NCBI RefSeq assembly: GCF_003355475.1
Contig: NZ_CP031356.1
Span: forward strand, 2,790,001-2,854,000
Direction: 5' to 3'
Origin: Brachybacterium saurashtrense
Lineage (GTDB): Bacteria; Actinomycetota; Actinomycetes; Actinomycetales; Dermabacteraceae
DNA length: 64,000 nucleotides
Shown here: piece by piece, positions 1 through 9,315 of the stretch
Layout: every line of letters starts with the position of its first letter
Position numbering within the stretch: position 1 is the stretch's first letter
Position numbers and translations under genes: made by a program
Notes under the pieces: model-generated
Seen by the model: the letters and a program-made list of their open reading frames with translations, nothing else
Told to the model about the DNA's origin: nothing
Databases searched by the model: none

Positions 1-1285
1 CCGCCGCACCGCGCTGCTCGGCCTCCCGCTGGGCGTGCTCGGCGCGGGCGCCCTCGCCTCCTGCGGCCCCAACGCCTCGAGCGGGGGAGAGGACGGGGAC
101 GACGCCTCGCTGCGCTTCACCTGGTGGGGCAACACGGATCGCGCCGCGACCACGCAGCAGGTGATCGACCTGTTCGTGGCCGAGCACCCCGAGATCGCCG
201 TCTCCGTCGAGCCGGGGAACATCGCCGGGTACTTCGACAAGCTCGCCACCTCGGTGGTGGCCGGGGACGAGCCGGACGTCATCACGATGGGCGGCGCCTA
301 CCCCGCCGAGTACGCCGCCCGGGACGTGCTGCTGGATCTGGGCTCCGTCTCCGCGCAGCTCGACCTCTCCGGCATGGACGAGGTGGCCCGCAGCAACGGC
401 CAGGTGGACGGCACGCAGGTGGCGGTGACCACGGGCATCAACGCGCCCGGCATGATCGTGAACCGGGCGGTGCTGGAGGCGGCCGGGGTGGAGATGCCGG
501 ATCCGGAGAGCTGGACCTGGGAGGACTTCGCCGAGGCCGCCCGCGCGGTGAGCGAGAGCAGCGAGGAGGGGGTGTACGGCTCCGGCACCGTGTTCACCCA
601 CGACTCCCTGGACCTGTGGGCACGCCAGGGCGGCCAGATCCTCTACACCGAGGACGGCGAGATCGGGGTGGACGTCGAGACGGTCGCCTCGTTCTTCGCC
701 TTCTCGAAGGAGCTGGTGGACTCCGGCGCGTCCCCCGGGGCGGAGGAGCTCGTGGAGCTCACGGACGTGGGGCCGGAGCAGACCCTCATCGGGCGCGGGG
801 CCGCCGCGTTCATGCTCACCTGGTCCAGCTCGCTGACCCCGCTCGCCGACGCCTCCGGGGAGGAGCTCGAGATCGTCAAGGTGCCCGGGGAGTCGCGGGA
901 GACCGGGGTGTGGCTGCAGTCCTCCCAGCTGTACACGATCTCGGCCCGCACCGCCGCCCCCGAGGCCGCGGCGACGTTCGTGGACTTCCTGGTCAACTCG
1001 CCGGAGGCAGGGAAGCTGATCCTCACCGACCGCGGGGTGCCCGCCGTGGAGGCGGTGCGGCAGGCGATCCTGCCCGAGCTCACCGACTCGGCCCGGCGCG
1101 AGGTGGAGTACATCTCCGCGCTCGGCGCGATGGAGCTCAAGCCCACCTGGATCGGTCCGGCCGGGTCCACCGCGGTCGCGGAGATCACGCCCCGCCACCA
1201 GAGCACGGTGCTGTTCGGGGACGCGACCGCCCAGGAGGCGGCGCAGGCCTGGCACGACGAGGCCGTCGCCGCGGTCGCGTCGTGA
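1..1285 (+). CDS. Sugar ABC transporter substrate-binding lipoprotein, 5' end outside window
   Basis: Family 1 extracellular solute-binding protein (MalE-like), expected to sit on the outer face of the membrane and pass a sugar to a permease pair that must lie upstream of the window. The frame is open from base 2 and begins inside a signal peptide with two arginines (RRTALLG) and a lipobox LASC, the lipid-anchored Cys being encoded at 62-64. The mature part starts with a typical family segment (FTWWGN near base 118) and continues through aromatic-rich sugar-contact regions. About 427 residues are visible, close to full length, so only the first few codons are missing. Its stop overlaps the GTG start of the next gene by 4 bases, so the two are translationally coupled. 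The actual sugar cannot be read from sequence. Confidence 0.85.
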   Translation, partial: RRTALLGLPLGVLGAGALASCGPNASSGGEDGDDASLRFTWWGNTDRAATTQQVIDLFVAEHPEIAVSVEPGNIAGYFDKLATSVVAGDEPDVITMGGAYPAEYAARDVLLDLGSVSAQLDLSGMDEVARSNGQVDGTQVAVTTGINAPGMIVNRAVLEAAGVEMPDPESWTWEDFAEAARAVSESSEEGVYGSGTVFTHDSLDLWARQGGQILYTEDGEIGVDVETVASFFAFSKELVDSGASPGAEELVELTDVGPEQTLIGRGAAAFMLTWSSSLTPLADASGEELEIVKVPGESRETGVWLQSSQLYTISARTAAPEAAATFVDFLVNSPEAGKLILTDRGVPAVEAVRQAILPELTDSARREVEYISALGAMELKPTWIGPAGSTAVAEITPRHQSTVLFGDATAQEAAQAWHDEAVAAVAS

Positions 1286-3378
1286 CCCCCGCCGCGATCG
1301 ACCGCCGCGCGGTGGTCTCCCGGCACGATCCGCACCTCGACGGCACCTCCGAGGCGGTGCTCTCGGTGGGCAACGGCAGCTTCGCCGCGGGCGTGGACCG
1401 CACCGGCACGCAGACCCTGTGCGGGCCCGGCCATCCGGAGACCCGCCTGAACACGATGGCCGAGTGGGGCTGGCACTCGATGCCGGAGGGCCCGCCGGCG
1501 CCGTGGGAGTCGGTGCTGCACCCGTACGCGACCTCGCGCGGCCGGGCGCTGTTCGTGGATCTGCCGGAGGGGACGGAGGCGCCGGGACCGGGCCCGGCCT
1601 GGTTCCGGGAGAACCCGCACAAGGTGTCGCTGCTGCGCTTCTTCCTGGTCGACGCGCGGACGGGCCGCGCGCCGGCGGCGGCGGACCTCGCCGGCGCCAC
1701 CCAGCATCTCGCGCTGTACGACGGGCTGATCCGCTCCCGGTTCCGGTACCGGGGGCGGGAGTGCACGGTGGTCACGGCCGCGGATCCGGAGCATGCGGCG
1801 CTCGCGCTGCGGATGGACGCCCCGGGACTCGCCCTCGCCCTCGCCTTCCCCTACGGCACCACCGACTGGGAGCGCGCGGCGGACTGGGAACGGCCGGGCG
1901 CGCACGAGACCGTGCTCGCGGGGGACCGGATCCGTCGGCGCCTGGACGATCTCGCCTACGACGTGCAGGTGCACGGGGGCGGACTGCGCCGCACCGGCGC
2001 GCACGAGGTGCAGGTGCTGCCGCCGGGGGACGCCGCCGAGGCCCCGCTCGACCTGGTGCTCGCGCTGCTCCCCCGGGAGGTGCCGCCGCTGTCCCTGCCC
2101 GCCGCCTCCTCGCTCCCCACCGCGTCGCCGAGCACCACCACGTCCCCGGGCACCGCTGACGCGCCGCCGCCCTCGGACCCGGCGGCCCTGCGGGACCGTG
2201 CGGCCGCCTTCTGGTCCGCGCACTGGGAGGGCACCGGTGTGCTCGACCTCGGCGCGGCCGACGACCCGCGCGCCGCGGAGCTGGAGCGCCGGGTGGTGCT
2301 CTCGCGCCACCTGCAGCGCGTGCACGCCGCCGGGGTGCTCCCGCCGGCGGAGACCGGGCTGCTGGCGAACTCGTGGCGGGGCAGGTTCCACCTCGAGATG
2401 CACTGGTGGCATGCGGCGCACTTCGCCCTCTGGGGCGATGCGCCGTCCCTGCGCCGCAGCCTGGACTTCTACGCCGCCGCCCTGCCCACGGCGCGGGCCA
2501 CCGCGGCCCGGCAGCACTGCCGCGGTGCGCGCTGGCCCAAGCAGACCGGCCCGGACCTGCACGAGTCCCCCAGCGACATCGGCCCGTTCCTGCTGTGGCA
2601 GCAGCCGCACCCGCTCCACCTCGCCGAGCTGCTGCGCCGCGCCGATCCGGCCGCCGGGCGCGACCCGATGCTGCAGGAGATCGTCGAGGAGACGGCGCTG
2701 TGCCTGGTGGACCTGCTGGACGAGGACGGGGACCGGCTGGGCCTCGGGGCCCCGCTGGTGGGCGCCCAGGAGCGCCACGTCCAGGACCGGGCGGTGCTGC
2801 GCGACCCCTCCTTCGAGCTGGCCTACACCGCCTGGGCGCTGCGGATCGCGGACGGGTGGCGGCACCGGCGGGGCGCGGCCGGGGCCGGGGAGCTCACCGC
2901 GATCGCGCGCCGGATCCATGCGCCGCTCACCGCGCAGGGCCGGCTGTCCACCTTCCGGGCGGGTCCCGCGATGGATCGCTCCGATCATCCCTCGCACCTG
3001 CTCGCCTACGGGATGGTGCCGCCCACCGGCACGATCCCCGCCCGCGCCGCCCAGCACGCGCTCGAGGACGCGCTGCAGGACTGGGACTGGGACTCCACCT
3101 GGGGCTGGGACTACCCGGCGCTGGCGATGACCGCCGCGCGCCTGCAGCGGCCCGAGACCGCGGTGGACGCGCTGCTGCTGCCCACCGTGAAGAACCGGGC
3201 CGACGAGGCCGGGCACGTCCCGCAGCGCCCGGGCCTGCCCGCCTACCTGCCCGCCAACGGCGGCACCCTGATCGCGGCCGCGCTGATGGCGGCGGGCTGG
3301 GACGGCGGGCCCGACTCCCCCGGCCTGCCGCCGCAGTGGGGTGCCCGCCACGAAGGGATCCTGCCGCTGCCGGGCTGA
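1282..3378 (+). CDS. Putative six-hairpin (alpha/alpha)6 glycosidase-like protein
   Basis: A 698-residue cytoplasmic protein with no signal peptide. The start is GTG at 1282, overlapping the upstream stop as GTGA. The N-terminal part carries LSVGNGSFAAGVD, a pattern seen at the start of GH65/GH95-like and related six-hairpin enzymes. The central part has a Trp/His-rich stretch (RFHLEMHWWHAAHFALWG near base 2390) followed by DLHESPSDIGPF, and the C-terminal part has another Trp-rich block around base 3090 (DWDWDSTWGWDY). Such repeated aromatic helical blocks fit an (alpha/alpha)6 barrel. Coupling to a sugar-binding lipoprotein suggests it degrades the imported oligosaccharide. The exact GH family and catalytic acids were not identified; the glycosidase role is an inference. 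Confidence 0.6.
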   Translation: MTPAAIDRRAVVSRHDPHLDGTSEAVLSVGNGSFAAGVDRTGTQTLCGPGHPETRLNTMAEWGWHSMPEGPPAPWESVLHPYATSRGRALFVDLPEGTEAPGPGPAWFRENPHKVSLLRFFLVDARTGRAPAAADLAGATQHLALYDGLIRSRFRYRGRECTVVTAADPEHAALALRMDAPGLALALAFPYGTTDWERAADWERPGAHETVLAGDRIRRRLDDLAYDVQVHGGGLRRTGAHEVQVLPPGDAAEAPLDLVLALLPREVPPLSLPAASSLPTASPSTTTSPGTADAPPPSDPAALRDRAAAFWSAHWEGTGVLDLGAADDPRAAELERRVVLSRHLQRVHAAGVLPPAETGLLANSWRGRFHLEMHWWHAAHFALWGDAPSLRRSLDFYAAALPTARATAARQHCRGARWPKQTGPDLHESPSDIGPFLLWQQPHPLHLAELLRRADPAAGRDPMLQEIVEETALCLVDLLDEDGDRLGLGAPLVGAQERHVQDRAVLRDPSFELAYTAWALRIADGWRHRRGAAGAGELTAIARRIHAPLTAQGRLSTFRAGPAMDRSDHPSHLLAYGMVPPTGTIPARAAQHALEDALQDWDWDSTWGWDYPALAMTAARLQRPETAVDALLLPTVKNRADEAGHVPQRPGLPAYLPANGGTLIAAALMAAGWDGGPDSPGLPPQWGARHEGILPLPG

Positions 3379-3496
3379 GCGCGCCGCCCGCCGCGCACGC
3401 CGCCGACACGGCCCGTTCACGCCCCCGCCATGCACGGGCGCTATCGTCGGGCCGATCTCGAGGGGACGCGACCTCGGGGGGACGGGAGGGCACGGA

Positions 3497-4231
3497 GTGG
3501 ACGTCACCGCGCTCGCCCTGGCCCTGATGGAGCTGCTGGGCGGTCCCGGCACCGCGCTGGTGATCGCGGCGGAGGCGGTGTTCCCGCCGGTCCCCGGGGA
3601 GGTGCTGCTGCCCTTCGCCGGGGTGAGCGCCGCGGCGACCGGGCAGTCGGTGCTGGTGCCGCTGGCCTGGACCACGGCCGGGTCCGTGCTGGGCGGTCTG
3701 GCGGTGTACGGGGTGGGGCGCGCCCTGGGCCTGCGCCGCACGCGCGCTCTGGTGCGGCGCCTGCCGCTGCTGGAGGAGCGGGACGTGGACGCGGCGATGC
3801 GGTTCTTCGCCCGCTGGGGCTTCCCGGCCGTGGCCCTGGCCCGCTTCGTGCCGATGGTGCGCACCTTCATCTCGATCCCGGCCGGCATCGAACGGATGCC
3901 GGTGTGGCTGTTCGCGCTGGCCACCGGGCTGGGCTCCGGGATCTGGAATGCGGTGTTCGTGGTGGCCGGCTACCTGTTCGGGCAGGCGGGCGGGGAGCTG
4001 CTGGAGGGGTTCGTGCGGAGCTACTCCGCGATCGTGGCCGTGATCGGGGTGCTCGCCCTGGTGGGCTTCTCCCTCCAGCGGCTCCGCACCCGCCGCGACC
4101 GCCCTGACGCGGCCCCCTCGGCCTCGGACGCGCAGCCGCCGCAGGAGCGGCAGGAACCGCAGGAACCGCCTCCGCCGCGGGAGCCGACTCCGGGGCGGGA
4201 GCCGGGCGCACCCTCTACGCTCGAGGAATGA
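3497..4231 (+). CDS. DedA/SNARE-associated-domain membrane protein
   Basis: A 244-residue integral membrane protein of the DedA family, whose members act as lipid-carrier (undecaprenyl phosphate or phospholipid) transporters and affect membrane homeostasis. Visible signatures are EAVFPPVPGEVLLPFAG near the N-terminus and ARFVPMVRTFISIPAG in the middle, the latter being the usual family R-F-x-P-x-x-R-T motif with Met replacing the common Gly. Start: GTG at 3497, preceded by GGGAGGG at 3484-3490. An upstream ATG-less extension in frame has no ribosome site. The last ~50 residues are a Pro/Glu/Gln-rich charged tail, cytoplasmic by inference. The gene ends in an ATGA overlap with the sirtuin gene. 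Confidence 0.88.
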   Translation: MDVTALALALMELLGGPGTALVIAAEAVFPPVPGEVLLPFAGVSAAATGQSVLVPLAWTTAGSVLGGLAVYGVGRALGLRRTRALVRRLPLLEERDVDAAMRFFARWGFPAVALARFVPMVRTFISIPAGIERMPVWLFALATGLGSGIWNAVFVVAGYLFGQAGGELLEGFVRSYSAIVAVIGVLALVGFSLQRLRTRRDRPDAAPSASDAQPPQERQEPQEPPPPREPTPGREPGAPSTLEE

Positions 4232-5262
4232 GCCGCGCCGAGGACCACCCGTCGCCCGTCGGGCCCGCGGCGGACGTCGGCCGCTGGTTCTCCACCGCCA
4301 CCCGGCGCCCGCCGGACGCGCCCGGGCCCACCCGCGGCGGCCCGCGCCTGCCCGCCTGGGGGCCGATGGCGGGGGCGCAGTACGGGCTGCGCAGCGACGA
4401 CGCCCACATCGACGCAGCGCTCGCGCAACTGCGCGGCCGCCCCGTCGCGGTGCTCACCGGGGCGGGGATGTCCACCGGCTCGGGCCTGCCGGACTACCGC
4501 GGCCGCGACGCGGTGCCCCGCTCCCCCATGACCTACCAGGAGTTCCTGGGGCACGATCTGGCCCGGCGCCGCTACTGGGCCCGTTCCACCGTGGGCTGGG
4601 AGCAGTTCCGCAGCGCCCGGCCCGGGACCGCGCACCGCCTGCTCGCGGCGCTGCACCCTGCCGCGTTCGAGGTCACCGCGGTGATCACCCAGAACGTGGA
4701 CGGCCTGCACGCGGAGGCCGGCTCGGAGCCGGTGATCGACCTGCACGGGAGGCTGGACCGGGTGCGCTGCCAGCAGTGCGACGCCCTCTCCTCCCGCGCC
4801 GCCCTGCACCAGCGGATGCTCTCGATGAACCCCGCGCTCGCCGCGCGCCTGCCCGAGCTCGCCGCCGACGCCGCCCAGGCGCCCGACGGCGACGCCGAGG
4901 TGGACCGCACCAGCTCCTTCCGCTACCCGCCGTGCGCGCTGTGCGGCGGGATCCTCAAGCCCGACGTGGTGTTCTTCGGCGAGTCCGCGCGGCGCGAGGT
5001 GGTCGCCGCCGCCTTCACCGCCCTCGCGCGGGCCGAGGCGCTGCTGGTGCTGGGCTCCTCGCTCACCGTGCAGTCCGGGCTGCGGTTCGTGCGCGCCGCC
5101 CGCCGGGAGGGCAAGCCCGTGGTGATCCTCAACGACGGCCCCACGCGCGCCGATCCCGAGGCGACGGTGCGGGTGCACGGCCGGCTCGAGGACGTGCTCG
5201 CGCAGTGGGCACCGGCCGCGGCGCCTGCCCGGGCCCGGCCCCGGGCTCAGGCGCCGGGCTGA
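4228..5262 (+). CDS. Sir2-family NAD-dependent protein deacylase (sirtuin)
   Basis: 344 residues; removes acyl groups from lysines, consuming NAD+ and releasing nicotinamide and O-acyl-ADP-ribose. The NAD-binding [15 protein letters not shown] begins near residue 78, TQNVDGLH near 154, the catalytic His is at 173 (LHG), and two zinc Cys pairs lie at 181/184 (CQQC) and 236/239 (CALC). A second Rossmann segment, [11 protein letters not shown], follows. An N-terminal extension of about 70 residues precedes the core, longer than in minimal bacterial CobB. The ATG overlaps the DedA stop (ATGA). A TACGCT box at 4216-4221 lies 6 bases before the ATG, so a separate leaderless transcript is also possible. 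The 3' end overlaps the convergent gene by 16 bases. Confidence 0.93.
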   Translation: MSRAEDHPSPVGPAADVGRWFSTATRRPPDAPGPTRGGPRLPAWGPMAGAQYGLRSDDAHIDAALAQLRGRPVAVLTGAGMSTGSGLPDYRGRDAVPRSPMTYQEFLGHDLARRRYWARSTVGWEQFRSARPGTAHRLLAALHPAAFEVTAVITQNVDGLHAEAGSEPVIDLHGRLDRVRCQQCDALSSRAALHQRMLSMNPALAARLPELAADAAQAPDGDAEVDRTSSFRYPPCALCGGILKPDVVFFGESARREVVAAAFTALARAEALLVLGSSLTVQSGLRFVRAARREGKPVVILNDGPTRADPEATVRVHGRLEDVLAQWAPAAAPARARPRAQAPG

Positions 5263-6164
5263 GGAGGGGCGCCGCCACCCACCAGCACGGTCGCCAGTGC
5301 GCGCAGCGAGGCGCCGTCCACGGCGCGGATCTCGAGGGGCGGGTCCGCGGCGGCCGGGTCGAGCGCCTCCATCGTGAGCACCCCGTCGGCCGTCGCGTAG
5401 GCGCTGAGCTGCTGGACGGAGCCGTCGCCCGTGCGCACCAGGGTGAGCACGGTGAGGGCGCGGGTCTGCGCGAGCCGGGCGGCGAACGGATGCTCCGGCA
5501 ACGCCGAGCTGCGCACCCGCACGGGATCGCCCTCCGCCCCCGCGACCTCGGCGGGGTCCAGGAACGCGGCGAGGCGCGCGGCGGCCGACGCCGGGGTGAG
5601 CACGGTGAAACGGTGCAGGCCGTCGGCGGTGACCTCCTCCTCGAGCACCCCGCCCGGGTGGGTGAAGCAGTGCAGGCGGTGCACCTGCGGGCCGTCGCCC
5701 GTCTGGACGGTGCGCTCGGCGGTGGTGAACGACTCCGCGGTGCGGCGCAGCACCAGGCAGCCGGAGATCTCCGGCACCGCCCGCCAGCGCGGCCCCTCGC
5801 CGCCGGGCCCGGTGCGGGCGAGCACCTGGCCGGCGGCGAGCATGCCGCGCAGCGCGACGGCCGCGGCGAGGCGCTGCCGGTCGGGGTCCTGGTCGAGGTG
5901 CCGCTCCGCCCAGGGCCGGGCGACGAACTGCCGCCGCGCGTAGCCGTCGAGCGCGCTGATCTGCTCATCGCTCAGCACCACGACCGGGGCGGCCTCCTCG
6001 GGCCCGTCCCCGCCGCGCACGCGGTCCAGCAGCGCGCGGGCGGCGGCGACGTCCTCCGGGGTGTAGTGCAGCGGCTGTCCGGGGTCGGTGCCGCTGATCC
6101 CGGCGGGCAGGTCGGGACAGTCCGCCCGCGGGTCGGGGGCGGGGGCCGGGCTCGACGCGCTCAT
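5247..6164 (-). CDS. Uncharacterised 305-residue protein
   Basis: No family recognised. The product is soluble, acidic and Ala/Arg-rich, with no signal peptide or membrane segment. The first ~40 residues are Pro-rich; an LSDEQISALDGYARRQF helix lies near residue 80; the C-terminal half alternates hydrophobic strands and polar loops (for example VHRLHCFTHPGGVLEEEV near residue 160, with one Cys-His pair). This alternation suggests a beta-rich ligand- or protein-binding fold. The ATG at 6164 has GGAGG directly abutting it, which is too close to act as a ribosome site, but a TACCGT box lies 6 bases further out, so a leaderless mRNA is likely. Coding bias is normal. The 3' end overlaps the convergent sirtuin gene. 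Confidence 0.7.
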   Translation of the reverse strand: MSASSPAPAPDPRADCPDLPAGISGTDPGQPLHYTPEDVAAARALLDRVRGGDGPEEAAPVVVLSDEQISALDGYARRQFVARPWAERHLDQDPDRQRLAAAVALRGMLAAGQVLARTGPGGEGPRWRAVPEISGCLVLRRTAESFTTAERTVQTGDGPQVHRLHCFTHPGGVLEEEVTADGLHRFTVLTPASAAARLAAFLDPAEVAGAEGDPVRVRSSALPEHPFAARLAQTRALTVLTLVRTGDGSVQQLSAYATADGVLTMEALDPAAADPPLEIRAVDGASLRALATVLVGGGAPPQPGA

Positions 6165-6196
6165 CCTCCGACGGTACCCGGGCGGCGGCGCCCACC

Positions 6197-7516
6197 TCAG
6201 CCCTTCGCCGGCGTCTCCCCGGTGGACCAGAAGTACAGCAGCCCGGTCCCGTTCAGCAGCCGATCGCCGATCGCGCGCTCCTGGTAGATGACGGGGTTGT
6301 GGGAGGCGAGGGTGCGGGCGTTGCGCCAGTGACGGTCCAGCGCCCGGGAGGTGGAGGTGGCCGAGGCGCCGCCCACCTCGAACAGCTCGGTGGTCACCGC
6401 GAGCACGTCCGGCACGGAGGTGAGCTGGGCCTGGATGGTGCGCAGCTCCGCCGCGTCGATCAGCGCCTCCCGCTCCTCCCCGGTGGCGGAGCGGGCCGTC
6501 TCCAGGGCGCGGGCGGCGGCGAGCACCGCGTCCTCCGCGGCGGCGACCCGGGCCGAGAGCCGGCCGATCACCTGCTGGACCAGCGGATCCTGCGCGGCGG
6601 TGGCGCCGGAGCCCTGGGAGTAGACGCGGGTGCGGGAGCGGACGAAGCCCACCGCGTCGCGCAGCGCCGCCCGGCCCGCCCCCACCAGGGAGGAGAGCAG
6701 CACCAGCTGCAGGAAGGAGGTCTGGGTGGTGGGGACGCCGTCCCCGCCCCGGGGCCGCACCCGCACCTGCGCGGCCGGCACGTGCACGCCCTCGAAGAGG
6801 GAGGAGCCACTGCCGGTGAGGATCTGGCCGAAGCCGTCCCAGTCGTCGCGCAGGGTCACGCCGGGGGCGTCCGCCGCGACGGTGACGCGGGCACGGCCGC
6901 CGTCCTCGGTGCGGGCGGAGACGTCGATCCAGTCCGCGAACAGGGACCCGGTGGAGTAGTGCTTCTCCCCGTCCAGCCGGTACCCGTCGCCGTCGGCGAC
7001 CACGGTGGTGGCGAGGTCGCCCACGGTCGCGGTGCTGCGCTCGTGGCTGGCGTTGCCGATCACGTCCCCGCGCGCGATCGCCTCCAGGCGGTGCACGTCG
7101 GTCTCGTCCAGCGCGCCGCCCAGCAGCTCCTCGACGTGGGAGAAGTGGGCGCGCAGCAGCTGGGGCAGGTTCGAGTCCGCCTCCCCGAGATCGATGAGCA
7201 GGCGGAAGAACGTCTCGATCCCGGCCCCGTGGCCGCCGTGGGCGGCCGGGACCGTGACGGCGGTGAAACCGGCCTCGGCGAGCGCCCGCACCTCGGCGTG
7301 GGGCAGGCGGCGCTCGCGGTCCCGGGCCGGGGCGCCCGCGGCGATCTCGGCCAGCAGCGGGGCGAAGCGCTCCCGCAGCGCGGCGTGGTCGCCCTGCGCC
7401 GCCGGGGTGGCGGCGGCGCGGCGGGCGGCCTCCGCGAGGCGTGCGGCGCCGTCGTCGACGGCCCCGCCCTCGGGCGCCGCGGCGGGGCGGGTGGTGGTCT
7501 CGGCGGTGGCGGTCAT
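6197..7516 (-). CDS. SfnB/DszC-like acyl-CoA-dehydrogenase-fold flavin monooxygenase
   Basis: 439 residues with acyl-CoA dehydrogenase architecture: N-terminal helical domain, central beta domain (residues ~170-270, with GEKHYSTGS and TGSGSS typical of the flavin site) and C-terminal helical domain with a terminal motif around HNPVIYQERAIGD. This subgroup (SfnB, DszC, DmoA-partner enzymes) uses reduced flavin to oxygenate organosulfur compounds rather than oxidise acyl-CoA. The start is the ATG at 7516, overlapping the stop of the ABC ATPase gene as ATGA, so it is the last gene of the transporter operon. Context with an NtaA/DszA-like monooxygenase across the promoter supports sulfone or sulfide desulfurisation. 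The substrate is inferred, not shown. Confidence 0.85.
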   Translation of the reverse strand: MTATAETTTRPAAAPEGGAVDDGAARLAEAARRAAATPAAQGDHAALRERFAPLLAEIAAGAPARDRERRLPHAEVRALAEAGFTAVTVPAAHGGHGAGIETFFRLLIDLGEADSNLPQLLRAHFSHVEELLGGALDETDVHRLEAIARGDVIGNASHERSTATVGDLATTVVADGDGYRLDGEKHYSTGSLFADWIDVSARTEDGGRARVTVAADAPGVTLRDDWDGFGQILTGSGSSLFEGVHVPAAQVRVRPRGGDGVPTTQTSFLQLVLLSSLVGAGRAALRDAVGFVRSRTRVYSQGSGATAAQDPLVQQVIGRLSARVAAAEDAVLAAARALETARSATGEEREALIDAAELRTIQAQLTSVPDVLAVTTELFEVGGASATSTSRALDRHWRNARTLASHNPVIYQERAIGDRLLNGTGLLYFWSTGETPAKG

Positions 7517-9315
7517 GCGATCTCCTCGAGCTCGGGGTGGGGAAGGGCGGCGACGAGCTGCCGGGTGTAGGGGTGGCGGGGCGTGTGCAGCACCTCGTCG
7601 GCGGTGCCGGATTCCACGACGCGGCCGTGCTGCATCACCAGCACCCGGTCGCTGACGTGGTGGATCACGCCCAGATCGTGCGAGATGAACAGGTGGGCGG
7701 TGCCGAGGGCCTGCTGCAGGTCCGCCAGCAGGTCCAGCACCTGTGCCTGCACGGAGACGTCCAGGGCGGAGACGGGCTCGTCCAGCACCAGCACCTCCGG
7801 GTCGGTGGCCAGCGCCCGCGCGATCGCGACCCGCTGGCGCTGGCCGCCGGAGAGGGTGAGGGGGTGCCGGTGCGCGAGGGCGGGATCCAGGCCGACGGCG
7901 CGCAGCAGCGCGGCGATGCGGGCGGTGCGGTCGCCGCCCGAGCCATCCCGCGCGGGCCCGGTCCCCCTCTCCCGCCTGACCGACGGGAGCGCGTCGGCGA
8001 GGGTGCGGCCCACCGTCCAGCGCGGGTCGAAGGAGGAGAGCGGATCCTGCTGCACCACGGCGATGCGGCGACGGCGCGGCCGCCGGCGTCGCTCCGGGAT
8101 GCCCGTCCACGGCTCCCCGTCGAGGGTGACGTGCCCGGCAGTGGGCTCGGTGAGGGCCAGCGCCATCGCCGCGGCGGTGGACTTCCCGGAGCCGGACTCG
8201 CCGACGATCCCGAGGGTCTCCCCCGCGCACAGCTGGAAGGAGACGTCCTCGACGACGCGGCGCAGTCGACCGTCGGGGCCGCGGTAGCTCTTGGAGAGCC
8301 CCTCGGCGACCAGCACCGGCCGGGACGTCGCGGGCCCGGGCCCGTCGGCCTGCTCCCGCCCGACGGGCCGGCGAGCGGCGTCGGCCCCCGTGCCGCCCTC
8401 AGGCCGCGCGAGCTCGTCGGCCCCCGTGGTCCCGTCGGCCCGTGCCCTCTCGGCGCGCGGGGACAGGCTGATGGGTGCGGGCGGGAGGTCCGAGAGCCGC
8501 CTCCCGCGGGAGCCGGCCGAGGGGATCGCGGCCAGGAGGCGCCGGGTGTACGGATCCTGCGGCGCGGCGAGCACCTGCGAGGTGGGGCCCTCCTCGACCA
8601 CGCGGCCGTGGTGCATCACCAGCACGTGGTCCGCGAGGCGCTCCACCACGGAGAGGTCGTGGCTGATGAGGATCAGGGCGCGGCCGGCGGCGAGGTTCTG
8701 CTGCAGCAGCTCCAGGATCTGGGCCTGCACCGTGACATCTAGCGCGGTGGTGGGTTCGTCGGCGATGAGCACCTGCGGGTCCAGGGCGAGGGCGGCGGCG
8801 ATCAGGGCGCGCTGGCGCAGCCCGCCCGAGAGCTCGCTGGGCAGCTGCCGGGCGCGCAGCGCCGGCTCGGGCACGCTCACCGAGGCCAGCAGCTCCTGCA
8901 CCCGCTGGGGCCGTTCGGCGCGCGGCACCCCGTGCACCCGCAGCGGTTCGGCGATCTCGGTGCCCACCCGCCGCAGCGGGTCCAGGGAGACCAGCGCGTC
9001 CTGGAGCACGTAGCCGAGGCGGCGACCGCGCACCTCGCGCAGCGCCTGCTCCGAGGCGGTGAGCACGTCCACGCCCACGTCGAGCGTCGTCGCGGAGACC
9101 TGGGCCCCCGGGCCGTTCAGGCCCAGCAGGGCGCGGGCCGTCACGGACTTGCCCGAGCCGGATTCGCCCACGATCCCCACGCACTGCCCGGGGCGCAGGG
9201 TGAAGGAGACGTCGTGGACCACCTCGTGGCCGTCGAAGGCGATGGCGAGGTCCTGGACGGCGACCAGGGGCGGGGCCGCGTGTCGGGCAGTGGCGCGGGC
9301 GGCGGTGGGGGTCAT
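7513..9315 (-). CDS. Dipeptide/nickel-type ABC transporter, fused double ATP-binding protein
   Basis: 600 residues containing two complete DppD/DppF-type ATPase domains in one chain. Domain 1 (residues ~15-265) has Walker A GESGSGKS, signature SGGLRQR and Walker B LIADEP; domain 2 (~340-590) has GESGSGKS, SGGQRQR and LVLDEP. An Ala/Gly/Arg-rich linker of roughly 60 residues joins them. Each domain ends in the YTRxL region typical of oligopeptide ATPases. The start is the ATG at 9315 (ATGA overlap with the upstream permease). The protein would power uptake through the two permeases encoded just upstream. Fusion of D and F subunits is common in sulfur-compound and glutathione-type importers. 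Confidence 0.93.
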   Translation of the reverse strand: MTPTAARATARHAAPPLVAVQDLAIAFDGHEVVHDVSFTLRPGQCVGIVGESGSGKSVTARALLGLNGPGAQVSATTLDVGVDVLTASEQALREVRGRRLGYVLQDALVSLDPLRRVGTEIAEPLRVHGVPRAERPQRVQELLASVSVPEPALRARQLPSELSGGLRQRALIAAALALDPQVLIADEPTTALDVTVQAQILELLQQNLAAGRALILISHDLSVVERLADHVLVMHHGRVVEEGPTSQVLAAPQDPYTRRLLAAIPSAGSRGRRLSDLPPAPISLSPRAERARADGTTGADELARPEGGTGADAARRPVGREQADGPGPATSRPVLVAEGLSKSYRGPDGRLRRVVEDVSFQLCAGETLGIVGESGSGKSTAAAMALALTEPTAGHVTLDGEPWTGIPERRRRPRRRRIAVVQQDPLSSFDPRWTVGRTLADALPSVRRERGTGPARDGSGGDRTARIAALLRAVGLDPALAHRHPLTLSGGQRQRVAIARALATDPEVLVLDEPVSALDVSVQAQVLDLLADLQQALGTAHLFISHDLGVIHHVSDRVLVMQHGRVVESGTADEVLHTPRHPYTRQLVAALPHPELEEIA

